Below are positions 1 through 12,230 of a stretch of DNA of 44,086 nt, in pieces. This DNA is from Pelargonium cotyledonis (Eukaryota > Streptophyta > Magnoliopsida > Geraniales > Geraniaceae): the NCBI GenBank assembly GCA_036897625.1, contig JAYMTA010000082.1, positions 1 through 44,086 of the forward strand. The letters are read 5' to 3'. Every line of letters starts with the position of its first letter. Within the stretch, counting starts at the first letter, position 1. A program made the position numbers and the translations under genes. The notes beneath the pieces were generated by a model, which worked only from the letters and a program-made list of their open reading frames with translations, was not told where the DNA came from and searched no databases.

Positions 1-2638
1 CTGAAGTGTGGGTGTTGGTGTAACCCAACTATTTGTTTGAGGACTTAGGGAGTGAGTTTTTGAAAGTTGGGGGACTGTGGAGTATTTAATCATTTGGAAA
101 ACTCAATTTTAGTGATGAAAAACTTAGGCAAAAAATTGTTTTTATTTTTTCTGAAAAAATTCGAACATAAAAATGCAAACCAAATTCTAAATAAAAGTTA
201 GACGCACCACATTCGAAGAGCAGTTGTAAAAAAAGTTGTAAAAAAAAAATGTGAGACAAATAACAGTTTTTAACAATCAGAAAAAGACCTCGCTGTTGCC
301 ATCAAACAAATTAACCAATTGACTAGGAAACACATTAGCTCAGGAAACCCTAGCCGCCGTCACTCCTAGGTCTTCTTCTCCATTGCTCCTTTGCGCCACC
401 ATCGATTTGGTTGTTGATGGGCGGTGGCTCAACTTGCATCAATATACATGTGGATGGTGCTCCTTTTGGAGATTTCCCTCGGTAGGAGGTTGTGGTTTTC
501 GTTCGTGTTTGGTGTGTGGTGGATTCGAGAAGATTCCACGATCTCGAGATAGAATCAGGTTTTGAGATGCGTGTGTAGTAGTTGATCTGATTCAACTGAG
601 TCGACAACGTGGGGTCTGGATCATTGCACGTTGCCGGTGGATTTCGCAAAGAATGGTTTGGGTCATTTCTGGAGTCCGGTTGGGGATAGACAATAGTCGA
701 GGTCCCCTCTCAACTGCAAAACTTTTTTATTTGGGGATATCAGGTAGATAGAGCATTCCGAGGGTTTTTTTTTTTAGGTCGGTTTTTTGTTTTCTCTCGT
801 TATTTTAGTTAGTTGGTTTGGTTTTTCTCGTCACCACTATTGTACCTATCCCTCATAGAATGAAATTTATTTCCGGTAGAAAAAACATTATTCAATAAAC
901 AAGTACATGTATTTGTAATTTTTACCGTCATCAACCGTTCAAACTAAAATAATAAAGTTTTAAACACTTTTTGAATCGACCTAGATATTGGCAGCAGGGA
1001 CTACTTTAATAATAGTATCCTTTTAGTTCAATGAATTTATTTATTTTAGTATTTCAGTAGGAGGGTTAGGCTGCATAGCATAAACAAAATGTTGGTAACA
1101 TAATAGTAAATAATTAGCATCGTGTAGGACTGTTGCAAAATACGTACATTCGCAATTTAAGTATACAGATGTTGCTATTTTACGTCCAGACACAAGTACT
1201 TGCATTATTTTACTGTTACGTAAATTTCATATGTTGCAAAACAGGGTCAACTCTTCTTGTGCAAGAAGCAACATGACTGACCATGTCGATGCCAACCAAA
1301 ATAGCAACTTGAATTGAATCCGCGTAGTTTTTCTTCTATGGATAAGTAGTGATCCGGTTTATTCCTTGCCAATCTGAATTGACAAAAACCTGGAAGTTTT
1401 CAATACAATTACGTATAGTAAGTAGTTAAGATTATTTTTCTTGAGAATATGCTAGAATGTGACATTTATACCTTGAACTGAAGTTTGTTTTTTTGGAGGA
1501 AGAGTGATCATAAATCATATTGAAATTTGCGGGCTTTATGGTTCTCAATTTGTGAAACTTACACATCATACAATACAACATGGGATTTGGGAGTTCTCTA
1601 ACTTTCATTTTCTGAGAAAAAAAAAAAAAAAAAAAAAAAAAACAAAATCAACAAAAGACAAAAAAAGAGAAAGATTAAGATGTATTGATAGCAATTTAAC
1701 ATTCAAGAGATAATCTTTTTGTGTCTGGACAAAAAAGGTCAACTGATATAGCATCAACATGTTTTCTGATAAATATTTCTAAAGAAAACAGAACTCATGT
1801 AAAAGAAGAATACATTTTTTTTTTTCAGAATCTTGAAAGTTTTAAGGAAAAACAAAATTAGGACATATGATGTTTCTAGCAACTCCACCTTGTAAAATAT
1901 TCATCCACTATTAATTCAATATATATTTTTGTATTTCTTATACTAATTAAAAACCAACATTTACATTAAAAGAATATTATTTGTACAATATCATATCATA
2001 GTTTTCTTATACAATTTATCAAATTAATTCATATTCGTGAGATTACAAAAAACTGCGCCGTCTGAACCATTTATTATGTTTTATCCGAGTCTTGACTGTT
2101 AATAAAAAACGGTAAAACTTCTTCCAAATACAAATTTGTTTGACCAGCTAAAAAACCATGTTATTGAAAACTCTTAAACGTTAAGTGTCATGTTATATGA
2201 ACTTTAGAGATGTCTTGTCTTAACTCTTATGGGATAACAAGTTAGATATATAGCTGAAAAGGGTTTTCTTATTTTCTTTTGTTTGTTTATTGGGAAAACT
2301 AGCAAGAAAGTCTTTTTGAACCTTCATTCTTTAACACAATGTATACTTCAATAATGCTCATTAAATTTGTTTTTGTATTTGCATATATTTACTTGAGAAA
2401 CCAACCATTTTAGAGAGGCCATTGTGGTTGCAAAAGAGTAGACACCAAACAAAGAACCTCTTCTTTATTTTTACAAGAAGTTATACCTCATACATGACCA
2501 AAGGACTATCCAACCTCAACCTCAACCTCAACCCAACCACAATACATAACCAAAAGCAACCAAAAAAGAATTGTTTCACTAATAAGAAACCCACCATATG
2601 CATCATCAAAAACCCTCACCTCCAATGGCCCCTAACCC
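1..2638. other. Intergenic region, no gene supported
   Basis: AT-rich DNA without a convincing coding exon. A more GC-rich island at about 340-720 contains a 60-codon open frame and a plant 5'UTR-like AAACCCTAG at its start. It is followed at about 770-890 by T-rich sequence and AATGAAATTT before a short A-run, which resembles the 3' end of a non-LTR retroelement, but no clean target-site duplication was found. There is a poly(A) run at about 1617-1642 and a CCTCAA hexamer microsatellite at about 2513-2536. The rest shows nothing I can name. Confidence 0.5.
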
Positions 2639-2645
2639 TATATAT
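2639..2645 (+). promoter_or_regulatory. Candidate TATA box of the RTM2-like gene
   Basis: A TATATAT stretch lies 95-101 bases upstream of the start codon at 2740. That spacing would give a 5' leader of roughly 65-75 nt with a typical plant core promoter. It is called from position and consensus only; no transcript evidence is available. Confidence 0.45.
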
Positions 2646-2739
2646 CAGCAAAACACCATCTATTGTCCCCAACACACTAGCTCATTGTCCCATTCTCACA
2701 ATCCTTATTTAGTGAAATCATCCAAACCCGAAAATAGAA

Positions 2740-3960
2740 ATGGCGATGAGACCACGAGGGGGTGTACAGGTTCCTCGTTCACAATTCGTCGTTCATCCCA
2801 CCTACGAGGACTTCGAGCCTCAGTTTGATGAGAAGGAGGAACCAACAGCTTACATGCTACATTTTTATCTTCCTGGTATGTTCGATCTATTACTATATAT
2901 TGTATGACATTATAGAACTTGCGCGAATCAAACTGAAGTTGATCTTTTTGCAGGTTTTGCAAGGGAGCAATTGAAGGTTACATATGACGATTCCACGAAA
3001 AAGATCATAGCTCGCGGAGAGCGACCTCAGGGGAACTATAAATGGAGCCGTTTTGAGAAAGAATTCAGCATACCAGACAGCTGCATTGTGTCTAAGATTA
3101 AAGGCAAATTTGAGAAGAACATTCTCATCATCACAATACCAAAGAAGGACATCACACAAGTTGCTTCTCAAGAACCAGAAGCTAATAAGAAAGCAACAAA
3201 AGAAGCTGCACCTGCAACTTCTCCAGCTCCAGCTGCTGAGCCTAAAAAGGTGGAAGAAGCTATGCCTCCAAAACTAAAAGCTACATTATCAGTACCTGCC
3301 ATTGAAAAACCAAAAGAGGACAAGCCTGCAGCTGGACCTCCAAGCTTCAAGAAACCCATTGATGAGCCAAAACCTCAAAAGGGTAAACAAGAATCCCCTC
3401 AGAAACAAACATCAACAGACAAGAAGACTGTGGAACCCAACAGTCCTCCGATAAAGCATCGTAAGGTTGAAGATCAAAGTCCTCCAAAACTTACTTCAAC
3501 AGACAAGAAGACTGTGGAAAACAAGAGCTCACCGATAAAGCCTCGTAAGGTTGAAGATCAGAGTCCTCCAAAACCTACTTCAAAGAGGACTCATAGGAGT
3601 GTTGAACAAAAGGCCAAGGAAGAGGAAAAGACTCCTGAAAAGAAAAGCAAAGAACCAGAAATGGCGAAGAGTGAAATTCAAGATCCTTCTGAGAAGAGAA
3701 TGGAGAAACGGGAAGGTCCTGGGGGATATGCAACTGATGGGTTCCAAGAGAAGGCTGAGAGTTCCGGTGCCAAGAGATCGAAGGAAGGGCACGATATGGG
3801 TGCCTCCGCGAAGGAGGTTTCCTGTAAGCTTGCTAAGAGGATCAAGGAAGATGAAAATAGCAAGCAGTCACTTGTAAATGCAGGTGTTGCAGCTGTGGTG
3901 ATTGTGGCTCTCGGTGCTTATATTGCCTACACCATTGGCTCTGGAGAAACCAAAAACTAG
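2740..3960 (+). CDS. RTM2-like: RTM2-like protein: Hsp20/alpha-crystallin domain with C-terminal membrane anchor
   Basis: Two exons, 2740-2875 and 2954-3960, joined in phase 1 (GTATGT donor, TTGCAG acceptor), give 380 aa. The start MAMRPRGGV is the first ATG after a TATA box. An Hsp20-like fold spans about residues 18-110 (YMLHFYLPGF, KVTYDD, then KGKFEKNILIITIPKKD). A long Lys/Pro/Glu-rich linker includes two tandem 28-residue units. A hydrophobic helix near the C-terminus (AGVAAVVIVALGAYIAY) is followed by a short polar tail, suggesting tail-anchoring. This is the architecture of Arabidopsis RESTRICTED TEV MOVEMENT 2, a phloem protein limiting long-distance movement of potyviruses, and of a wider plant family of Hsp20-TM proteins. 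Domain layout is seen directly; orthology is supported by neighbouring genes; an antiviral role is not shown here. Confidence 0.87.
3409..3576 (+). repeat. In-frame tandem duplication, 2 x 84 bp, in the RTM2-like linker
   Basis: Two adjacent 84-bp units (3409-3492 and 3493-3576) each encode 28 residues containing STDKKTVE and RKVEDQSPPK. Because the unit is a multiple of three, it lengthens the charged linker without disturbing the frame. Confidence 0.85.
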
Positions 3961-6307
3961 TTCCTCTGTAGTAATACCACACCAGAAAATCAATCAAATC
4001 AATAACAACAACATATATGGTGTGAAAAATATGCATAAAAGGATCTGTGATGTACAATATTGCTTTAAGAGTACACTTACCATATATAACATACAACTCT
4101 GTTTCATTCTATACAGATTGTGTTGAATTGATTATGACTTTATAGTTCAGGATCTACTTAAATTTGGTATGCTTATTAGCTTAACTAGTCTAAGAGATCA
4201 CCATGCCATTGGCATATGAAATAGTAGGCTCCAGCAGTTGTTAAGTTTGGAGATGACTTGCACAAACCACATTTGATAAGTTTTAACAAATAAATGTAAT
4301 CTCATTTTCATTGGGAAGCTTCAATACTTTTCTAATGATAAGAACTAATTATAAATATATTATTGGTATCTTATGCATAACAAACTTTCTGAAAAAAAGA
4401 AAAAAAGATTACCTTCATTTTGAAATTGATACAGTATCTAAAGAGCTACCGCAAGTTATTATAAGAATATTATTGGATTGTCATACATAAGAAACTTTTT
4501 ATATATATATAATAAAACAGTTATTTTGAGACAAAAATGCAAGACGGAACATACACTCATTCTAAACAAATGAAGTATATAACTAATTATAATGCAAAAG
4601 AAAGTGAATGCTCATTTTGCAATAATTTTTTTTGAACAAATGAAGTATATAACTAATTACAATGCAAAAGAAAGTGAACGCTCATTTTGCAATAATTTTT
4701 TTTGAACAAATGAACATTCATTTTGAGACAAATTGAGTAAATATTTTGCATTAAATAAAAGTATGACGGATGTATTGTATCATCAATTTAAATAATACAG
4801 AAATTAGAAAAATATTATCCGCAATCTCCGAGGAACGGAGATAAAGATCTCAATTATCGTCATGTCATGTCGTGTCCTGTCCCGCCAAAAATAAAAAACA
4901 CTCTTACAAGATTTCAACAATCTTCAAAATCAATTAACATTAGAAGTTAGAACAAATCCCTGGCAATTGTAGTGCTAAACATAAAAAGTGAAGGAATAAT
5001 GGATTGGATGAAGTGTAAATTTTACAGAGGTAACTAAAGCCCACCAAATAGTATACAAATACGTTTCATACAAAACTCAAACTGAGCATATATTGTAACA
5101 ACAGTATCTGACTTGTGTTGTGAGTTGTTGCAGATATGTAGAGACTTGCTTTGGACCAAATCCTCAGATTTTACAAAAACTGTCATTCTCAGCTCCCATA
5201 CTGCTATTGCTACTGCTACTGTTAGGGCTATATATTCCATCATCAAATGCAACCATCCTGCACAAAACAAAGAAACATGATGCACAAACAGATATCCATC
5301 ACTCGGAAAAAAAAGGACCGATTTTCACGAGACAGAGACATTGATCAGTATCTTAAGGTCCTTTTTTAGCATAGAATTTATTGCCCTATTATGCTACACG
5401 GCAGGCAAATGTGCTCGCTCTGCTCTGCTGGGACTTAGATATAGTAGGATGCCAATGGCAGATCTGGAGGATTTCATGATTCTCACATTCCTCTAGATTT
5501 GGCCGAGGTCTTGGGTTCTTGCGAAACCAATATTGATTGTCCAACAGATATGATTTTTCTAAAACTAACCCATTTTATAGATTCCCTTTCCGTTTCTACT
5601 TAATTTAGAAGGCAGTATTTAATAGGTACAGCAGATGCACTAAATTTGGATCTGTTCAAAAATTTAAATTAAACAAGAACAAAATTTGATAACAAATTCA
5701 TCTTATCTTTTCAACACCCACAAATCATAGTTATGGCCAAATTAGTAGCACCAGAAACTTCACGTATGGGATGACTGATTTTAAACATGAAAAATAATAA
5801 TTTTTTGCTCAGAAAGTTAGGACCATCTCCGCTAGCGCTAAGACATGCATATAGGAGTATTTGTTAAAAAAAGAAAAAAAGAAATATCAGTGCCAGTTCA
5901 TAACTTAGCCTAGAGCATTGGTATTGATTGAAACTTGAAGAGATTCTGCTAAGTAGAAGTCCAATTAACAAGTCATAATTGGATTTAATCAAGTTTAGAT
6001 TCCCTTGGAAATCTTGTCAATGCCGAAATAAATTTGAATTTGAAATAGGGATGAGAAGTAAATTTTGGGCTGACTCTATATTTACTTCATTCATGTGTGG
6101 GAGTCAGACCTAATTTACCAACTATATTGGTTTGCAGTTTAGATATTTGTGAATGTAAGGTATATAAATCTCCATATGACATCATACTCAACTTGGTCAA
6201 CAACAAAATTCTGGATTGAAAAAAAGAAGAAGAAGAAGAAGCATAACATAGTAATTGTTTAAAATCCTCCGACTGGAAACAAATGTAAATGTATCAGAAA
6301 TTAAATC
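3961..6307. other. Intergenic region between convergent RTM2-like and RBL genes
   Basis: It contains the 3' ends of two convergent genes and AT-rich DNA. A 70-bp tandem duplication lies at 4565-4714 (listed separately). Around 5030-5350 there are overlapping short open frames on both strands, including a CTGCTA-rich stretch near 5200-5222. They show no recognisable domain and I do not call them genes. A GAA-type microsatellite sits near 6225-6241, close to the RBL stop, probably in its 3'UTR. Confidence 0.5.
4565..4714. repeat. 70-bp direct tandem duplication with partial third copy
   Basis: The unit beginning AACAAATGAAGTATATAACT occurs at 4565-4634 and again at 4635-4704 with only about two substitutions. 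The first 10 bases of a third copy follow at 4705-4714. Each unit ends in a T-run before TTTG, which suggests replication slippage or unequal crossing-over. No coding content. Confidence 0.88.
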
Positions 6308-9300
6308 CTAACGGTAGTCATCAGAAATATCATCCCCAAATTCAACATTGCTAGGACCCTGATCAATCATAGATTTGCTTTTAACTTTTGACAATCTACC
6401 AGAAGGTTTGAAGGGTTTCCTAACCTTCTCCGCCTGTAGCTCTAACCCCTTCTCTGAAGGCCTCCGTTTCCTTTTCGCGCGAGTTCCTTCTGCATCCTCT
6501 GCAACAGAACAATCCATAGCTGCATAAAAATCAAGAAGCTTTCAGAAAAAGCAACCAACAGAAAACATTCAGCACTAGTAACTAGTTCAAGGGGATTAAA
6601 ACACCAAGTGATATCGAATTTGGTTTTCCACGTCTGAAATGGATTTATTACATATCAAGCTTGCATTAATCTGAGGATTTAGGAAAACATATTTCTATGT
6701 TTAAATAAACATGTAGCAATACTTTCCACAATTTGCTTAGAAATGAATATTTCTACAAATGCTATCAAGAAAAATATATAATGACTCCGTGTCATTACTC
6801 TTTTCTGGAAACATCTATGTATTGTCATTTTAAGTCAGAATAATCAGAAATTCAGAATCACTGTGTTCCTCACCTTACCATACAAGTTAGATCGCTTAAA
6901 TATTTCCATGACAAATATAAATCCAGCTGATTACTCACAACAACAAAAATTGACTCCTTTGGCTGGAAATGCTCCATACTTCTCTTTCTCAATGTAAAGC
7001 AGTGCATCAAATTTTATTTCATCGAAAGGAGATTAATGAATGATTAGTAGGAATACACACTTAATTGAACATCAATTCATTTATAATCTTAACTTAATAA
7101 TTATCTCTTCAACCAAAGACATCAACTATTAAAAGGACGATGCTATAGTTGTGACCTGGTTTAGACGAGACCTAGCAGGCTCATGAGTTTCATTTAAACA
7201 TGGTTGGACTTCCAATACACAGGAAAGCTAAGTTGAGCATTCATATAACTCAGGTAACAAACACAGAACTGATCAACTTCGAAATGTGAGTTAAACCATC
7301 CTAAATCAATTCAAGAATTGACATTCCTTCATAAGTAGGTGTCCATGAGTAAAATATTTTCAAATTTACACAATAAGGAATACACACACACGTATGATCA
7401 TGGTTCCTGAGAACAATAAGGATGAAAATCTCAACATAGAAATACACACACACACGTATGAAGGATTGACCAGACAATTCAAGAGTTGACATTCCTTTAT
7501 AAGTAGGTGGGTGTCGAAGAGTCAAATGTTTCCAAATTTACACCTTAAAAATCTCAGTATGATCATGGTTCATGAGGACAAAAGAATGAACATCTCAACT
7601 TTATTATTACTTGCTCAAGCAGCTATACTTGTGTGCCTAAGGTCAGTTGGTTACTGAGGGTATTAAAGCAAATGCAGGAATTTTGAACATGTTCTTTAAT
7701 ATTGAAGTCATAATTATTCTCAACTTACCAATTTCATGTAAATATTAACTCAAGGTACTAAACTCTCTCGGTCATAAGGGTCATATGGATGTTACCTTCA
7801 AGTGGATTAGATGCATGGTTTGTTGCTTGTCCATTCTGTCCAGTCTCTTCGGAAAGTGGGGATCCAGAATGATTACTGTCTACCTGCTTGGAAGAACTCT
7901 TGACACACTTGTCTTGCTGCTCAGGAATATCCGGACATGGAATAGCTGGCAAGAAGCTTAGTTCTTCTTGTGACATATCTGAATCACTGAAAGCTGAATC
8001 CTTCTCCACCGTCACTATATCAACTTCTTCATCTTCATTAACAGTTTCTCTTACCTGCAAGTAGACGTATATATATATAAGAAATACAGCAATGGAGAGT
8101 ATATCTGCTATTGCTATGATATGTGAATTCCCTTTCACCTTTTCAGTTTCAGGCACCAGATCAAACTCGTCTTCTCGTTCTACATATTCCTCATTTTCCT
8201 CAAGTTCTTTGAAGTCAGGGGCAAATGCACTCCAGTTTTCAGTATAATCCTTAGCCCATATATAAACGAGGCCCGCTAAGGAAACAGAAACTACAATGGG
8301 GTGAACAGGATGCCATGCTAAATCCATCAAGGCTTCTTTTGGACCTTCAAGGATTTTCACAAGATGCCCTGCTCTATCCCAAATGTAGATCTTGTGCTCT
8401 CCTTTGCTAGCAGAACCTCCAACTACCCACTCACCATCACCACTGAAACATGGTGCTTTCCAATGCATCTTGGTGATGGAATCTTGAAATTCTCGAAACA
8501 GTGCTAAGCATTTTGACCCTACAGCCTTCAACTTCTCTACACTATCTAAATCGTCAACCGTCTTGTGTAGCTCATCAAGGGCTTTAAGTCCATCTTTTAA
8601 TGGAAGAAGGTTTTCATAGATCCTGATTGTTCGATCATTTGAATTAGTAAGTAAATACTGTCCATTCCTGCTGAATACTATGTTCTTGATCCCAGCCCCA
8701 GGGATAGTGGCCACAGCACGCACTTGAAGACTTCTGTGGTCTGTTATAAGTATTTCCCCTTTGGAGTTCCCCATATAAACAAGATCCCCATACTTGTTAA
8801 AGGAGGCAGCAGTTGGAGTGAAGAGAGGACTATCTGTTGATTTGTTGCGTGATGAAGGAACGAGTCCAGTGTTCATATCAGGACCCAAGACCGGTAGAAC
8901 AGTTGTGCTTCCAGCATTTAAGTCAACAATCATGGGTGGAGAAGAGAGGGGACAGGCAAGACAGATAGATGGAGTGGAGGAACCAGGATGTAGACGAGCT
9001 TGTAGTGGCGTTTGCTCCAGCGTTATGCGGGATATCTTCTCGCCATTGGCGACATCCCAAAGCGTTAATGATTTGTCTGCAGTAGACACAAGAATACGGT
9101 GACCATACTTTGACCAACAGACACTTGTTATGGGAGCACCACCATCTTTATCCACGAGCTCCTTAGCGATACCCCTGGTCTCAAAATCCCAGATGACAAG
9201 ACTTCCATCAGCGCACCCAGCTGGGAAAGAAAATCAAATCAACAATGATAAGCGAAGATTGTAAGAAACAAATCTTAATGCAGAGTAAGGCAGAAAAATA

Positions 9301-10994
9301 TACACTCAGAGGAAGAAGATCCAATCGTTATGTAAAAAATACACACCAAAATCATGCTGACACCAAATTTAAAGTATTATGATATCATTCATGAAACAAA
9401 CTAAAAGCTATTAACCAAAAGTATAATATCATAGCTCAAATGTAACAACTACTACACTGTCACAATGCATGAACTCTCTCGTCTGAGCAAGATTTTGCTG
9501 CATCAGAGTTACCAGGAATACACCTTGACTTGGTTCATGAAACAGGAACAGAATGTACATCGGAACTTGACTAGGAACAAGGTATGATATAAGTAGCCTT
9601 TGGTTGCTTAGTGACAAGATTGTGGAACATTCTTGGAGTTTATAGAAGTAATACAAAGTTTAATTATATATTGATGGTGCATCTTTATATACTACATAAT
9701 TTAAGTGTAACTTTGCTAGAATAGTGGCACGATAGAAGTAGTCTTCTTTGGTTTGCTTAATGGAATGAATGTGCAACAATCTTGAAGATTGTAAAAGTAG
9801 TATTAACTAATTACTATAATTTTATGTACATGCTGCATATGTATAAATCAGATGATCTTGGAATCTAATTTTACCAAAGCAATAACAAATTTACAAAACG
9901 ACAAAAAGTCACGTTCCAACAAATTCATAGGATTCCAAGAAAATCATGGCAATACTGGTGCAGGGCATTAAAAGAGTTCCCTGTTTTAGTGCTCTGACGT
10001 GGTACTGATCATTTTACCTTTCCAGTTCGCAAAGGATCCACTTTTCAAATGAGAGGAACCAGAACAAAAATCATAGGGTGCCTAGCAAATTATGGTAACA
10101 TCTAACAATGTGATACACTATCAAAGATAATTGTCAAGCCAAGCATAAACAAAATCAGTCACAAGGTTCCAAACATGTACAAATTTGAAATAAATCAACT
10201 AACAGATATCACTTGTCTTCATTACTGTTAGAACACAATGAGGGGTAGCCTCATCAGAGGACCACGGAACTGACCACACTGAGTAGACTTGCAAAGAACA
10301 AGAAACATTAGACAACCAAAAACTAATATCCTGTAACTCATATTCAACTACTTAACCCATAAGTCCTCAAAATTACACCAGAGCCACCCAAAACCAAGGC
10401 TGCTATGCTGTTACTTGAGATGGTTATGTTTTTTCATTCTAACAGAGAACAATGCATAGAATTTCTCTAGTAAATAATACTAAACAAAACTCAGAAATCT
10501 GTGGAGGAAAAGAAGAAATAGTGGATTTTCAGTTTTCAGACTCAAATTTGCTAAACAGGTAGCAAAAGAGTTCCGCAGATAGTAGTTTTCAGAGGAAACA
10601 AACAATGCCTCTAGGGCACCAAGTCAAATTCGCAGCTTTAACAAGATACCCACAATCGCTGCATTCTAGTAAGAGATGAACACAGTTCGTGGGCAAGTGA
10701 AAGCATACTGGAAACAATAATTTACCGGCTAGAAGCGTTCCACGACGATTAAAGGCGATACATTTCATGAGGCCATGTTCCAGATACTCCTCTATCACTT
10801 CTGGAAAATCACCCTGCAAGGGATCTTCAAAAACACAAATTCGTACACGATACTATTAGAGAATTTGGAGAGAATAGGGAGAGACACGCCATTACATTCA
10901 GAAAAAAAAAAAAAGAACAAAATTGACGGGGAAGGAAAGTTGAGGAGAAATGAGAGAGAGATGGAGATCGCTCACCGATTATGGAGGCATTCAT
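6308..10994 (-). CDS. RBL: RBL / RBBP5 / Swd1 homolog, WD40 subunit of COMPASS-like H3K4 methyltransferase
   Basis: Five coding exons, in transcript order 10976-10994, 10726-10824, 8139-9220, 7796-8054 and 6308-6519, give 556 aa with consistent phases. The first coding exon is only 19 nt (MNASII plus one base) and joins DPLQGDFPEVIEEYLEHGL, the conserved family N-terminus. WD40 repeats fill about residues 25-370 (LVIWDFE, LTLWDVA, IYIWDRAGH, VYIWAKDY). Next comes the conserved APDFKELEENEEYVERE segment, the acidic region that in RBBP5 contacts ASH2L and the SET subunit. The basic C-terminus (RAKRKRR) may be nuclear targeting. In Arabidopsis RBL works with WDR5a and ASH2R in H3K4 trimethylation. 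Without splicing at 8138/8055 the frame stays open, so intron 3 could be retained as an in-frame insertion. Confidence 0.93.
7306..7601. repeat. Diverged direct duplication inside RBL intron 4
   Basis: Segments at about 7306-7436 and 7479-7601 share ordered blocks: TTGACATTCCTT, ATAAGTAGGTG, TTCCAAATTTACAC-like sequence, GTATGATCATGGTTC and ATCTCAAC. Between them are two short CA-repeat stretches before CGTATGA (7381-7395 and 7442-7459). The copies differ by substitutions and indels, so the duplication is not recent. Confidence 0.65.
9221..10725 (-). other. Long intron 2 of RBL
   Basis: 1.5-kb intron between the N-terminal exon and the main WD40 exon. Borders: GTAAAT donor at 10725 and TTTCCCAG acceptor at 9221. 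It is AT-rich; short open frames inside carry no recognisable domain. I see no second gene or intact mobile element in it. Confidence 0.6.
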
Positions 10995-11049
10995 GGGGTC
11001 CTTGAGCTTGGGAAAACAGAAGGCTTGACGATTCTGGTAACGGAAGCTC

Positions 11050-12208
11050 TGTTTAAAAATGAACCAGTGGCTGGTTCAAAGCAACAGTGAAGAGCTTGAG
11101 CTTCTATTAATCTATGGCGATGTTGCTCCTGTGGAAGAAGAAGTGGTAGTGCAACTCGGACTTAACCGGATTTTTTAGACGGGCAAAGCGACCCGCAAAA
11201 CCGAGTTACCGACTGTAATACCTTGCTTTAATAGGTCTTCCGGATTATTGATACGATTCTCATTCTAAAATTATTTCTTTAAATAAAAAAATTAATAATT
11301 TGTTATTTCAATTAAAAAAAAAAGTATTACTTCAAATTAGACGACAATAACTCGGAACTTGAAGATCAAGTCACTCAGACAAATAAGACAAAAATATTTA
11401 AGACCTGACTGTCAAATGAACCATAATACCAAATGCATTGGAACTATTCTCATCAATCTGAATAATCGAGTTGAAAACATTATAATCATTCCTACAGCTT
11501 GAAGAACACGAACAACTAAACAACGATTGCACTTAAAGTTTAGAGTGACCACATGAAAGGCTCTACCAACTGTTTCTCGCCACCATTAGGTCTACCATAT
11601 GTTTTAGCAACAAATCGAATGCTGACTTGATGGCTTTGAGCAAACAACCACCTTCTAAACCGCATTTTCCTTCTTCGCAACCTTCTCTTGTTGAGAGAGA
11701 GAGATGAATGTGATAGTGTTGAGGTTTAAACTCTCACATACACGAGAAAATTAATTGGAACAGAGATGGAAGTGAGGAGTTTAATGGAAGATAATAGATT
11801 CGTGTGGCGCTTAGAATTGATGAAGAAGATTGTCAAAATATAATAATGATTTGAAATTACAAAACATTAAAACATAAAATCATATTTTTTATTATTTATT
11901 ATCACGGAACCTTAAGTTTATTTAATGACACGGACTAACATAAAATAAAACAAATATAAATAGATTGTTACGAAACAAAAAAAAAAAAAAAAAACTCATT
12001 CTGATTTGAAACAAAAGGATAGTTACAAAATTATTTGGTGTCTTTAATCAAAGAAAATGAAAAAAAAAAATTTACTAGCATTATATTCGGGCTCGGGTGG
12101 TTGATTAAATCCGCCCGTGAAAGAAACCCATATTTGAATTGGGTCTGTTATTCGTAAATGGTGTGTCTCCAGCCAGAGGCTGCAACGATAGGTAGGCTAG
12201 GGTCGGCC
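11050..12208. other. Divergent intergenic region between RBL and the DEIH helicase
   Basis: About 1.2 kb separates the two start codons, so both promoters lie here. It is AT-rich with A-runs near 11978-11994 and 12059-12069 and a GA-rich stretch at about 11690-11705. No clear TATA box was chosen for either gene, and I see no coding sequence. Confidence 0.45.
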
Positions 12209-12229
12209 ATGCCTGAATCATCTCCTTAG
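12209..12229 (+). promoter_or_regulatory. Possible upstream ORF in the helicase 5' leader
   Basis: A seven-codon frame (ATG to TAG, encoding MPESSP) ends one base before the main start at 12231, in a different frame. If it is in the mRNA, reinitiation or leaky scanning would influence helicase translation. The transcription start is unknown, so this is a candidate only. Confidence 0.4.
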
Positions 12230-12230
12230 A

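Noticed and set aside
300-900. Possible LINE or other retroelement-derived insertion
   Set aside because: The 3' end looks LINE-like, but no clear target-site duplication or coding domain was found; noted only within the intergenic entry.
5034-5344. Overlapping open frames of 74 and 83 codons on opposite strands
   Set aside because: No domain, no convincing splice context and low-complexity CTGCTA repeats; likely chance.
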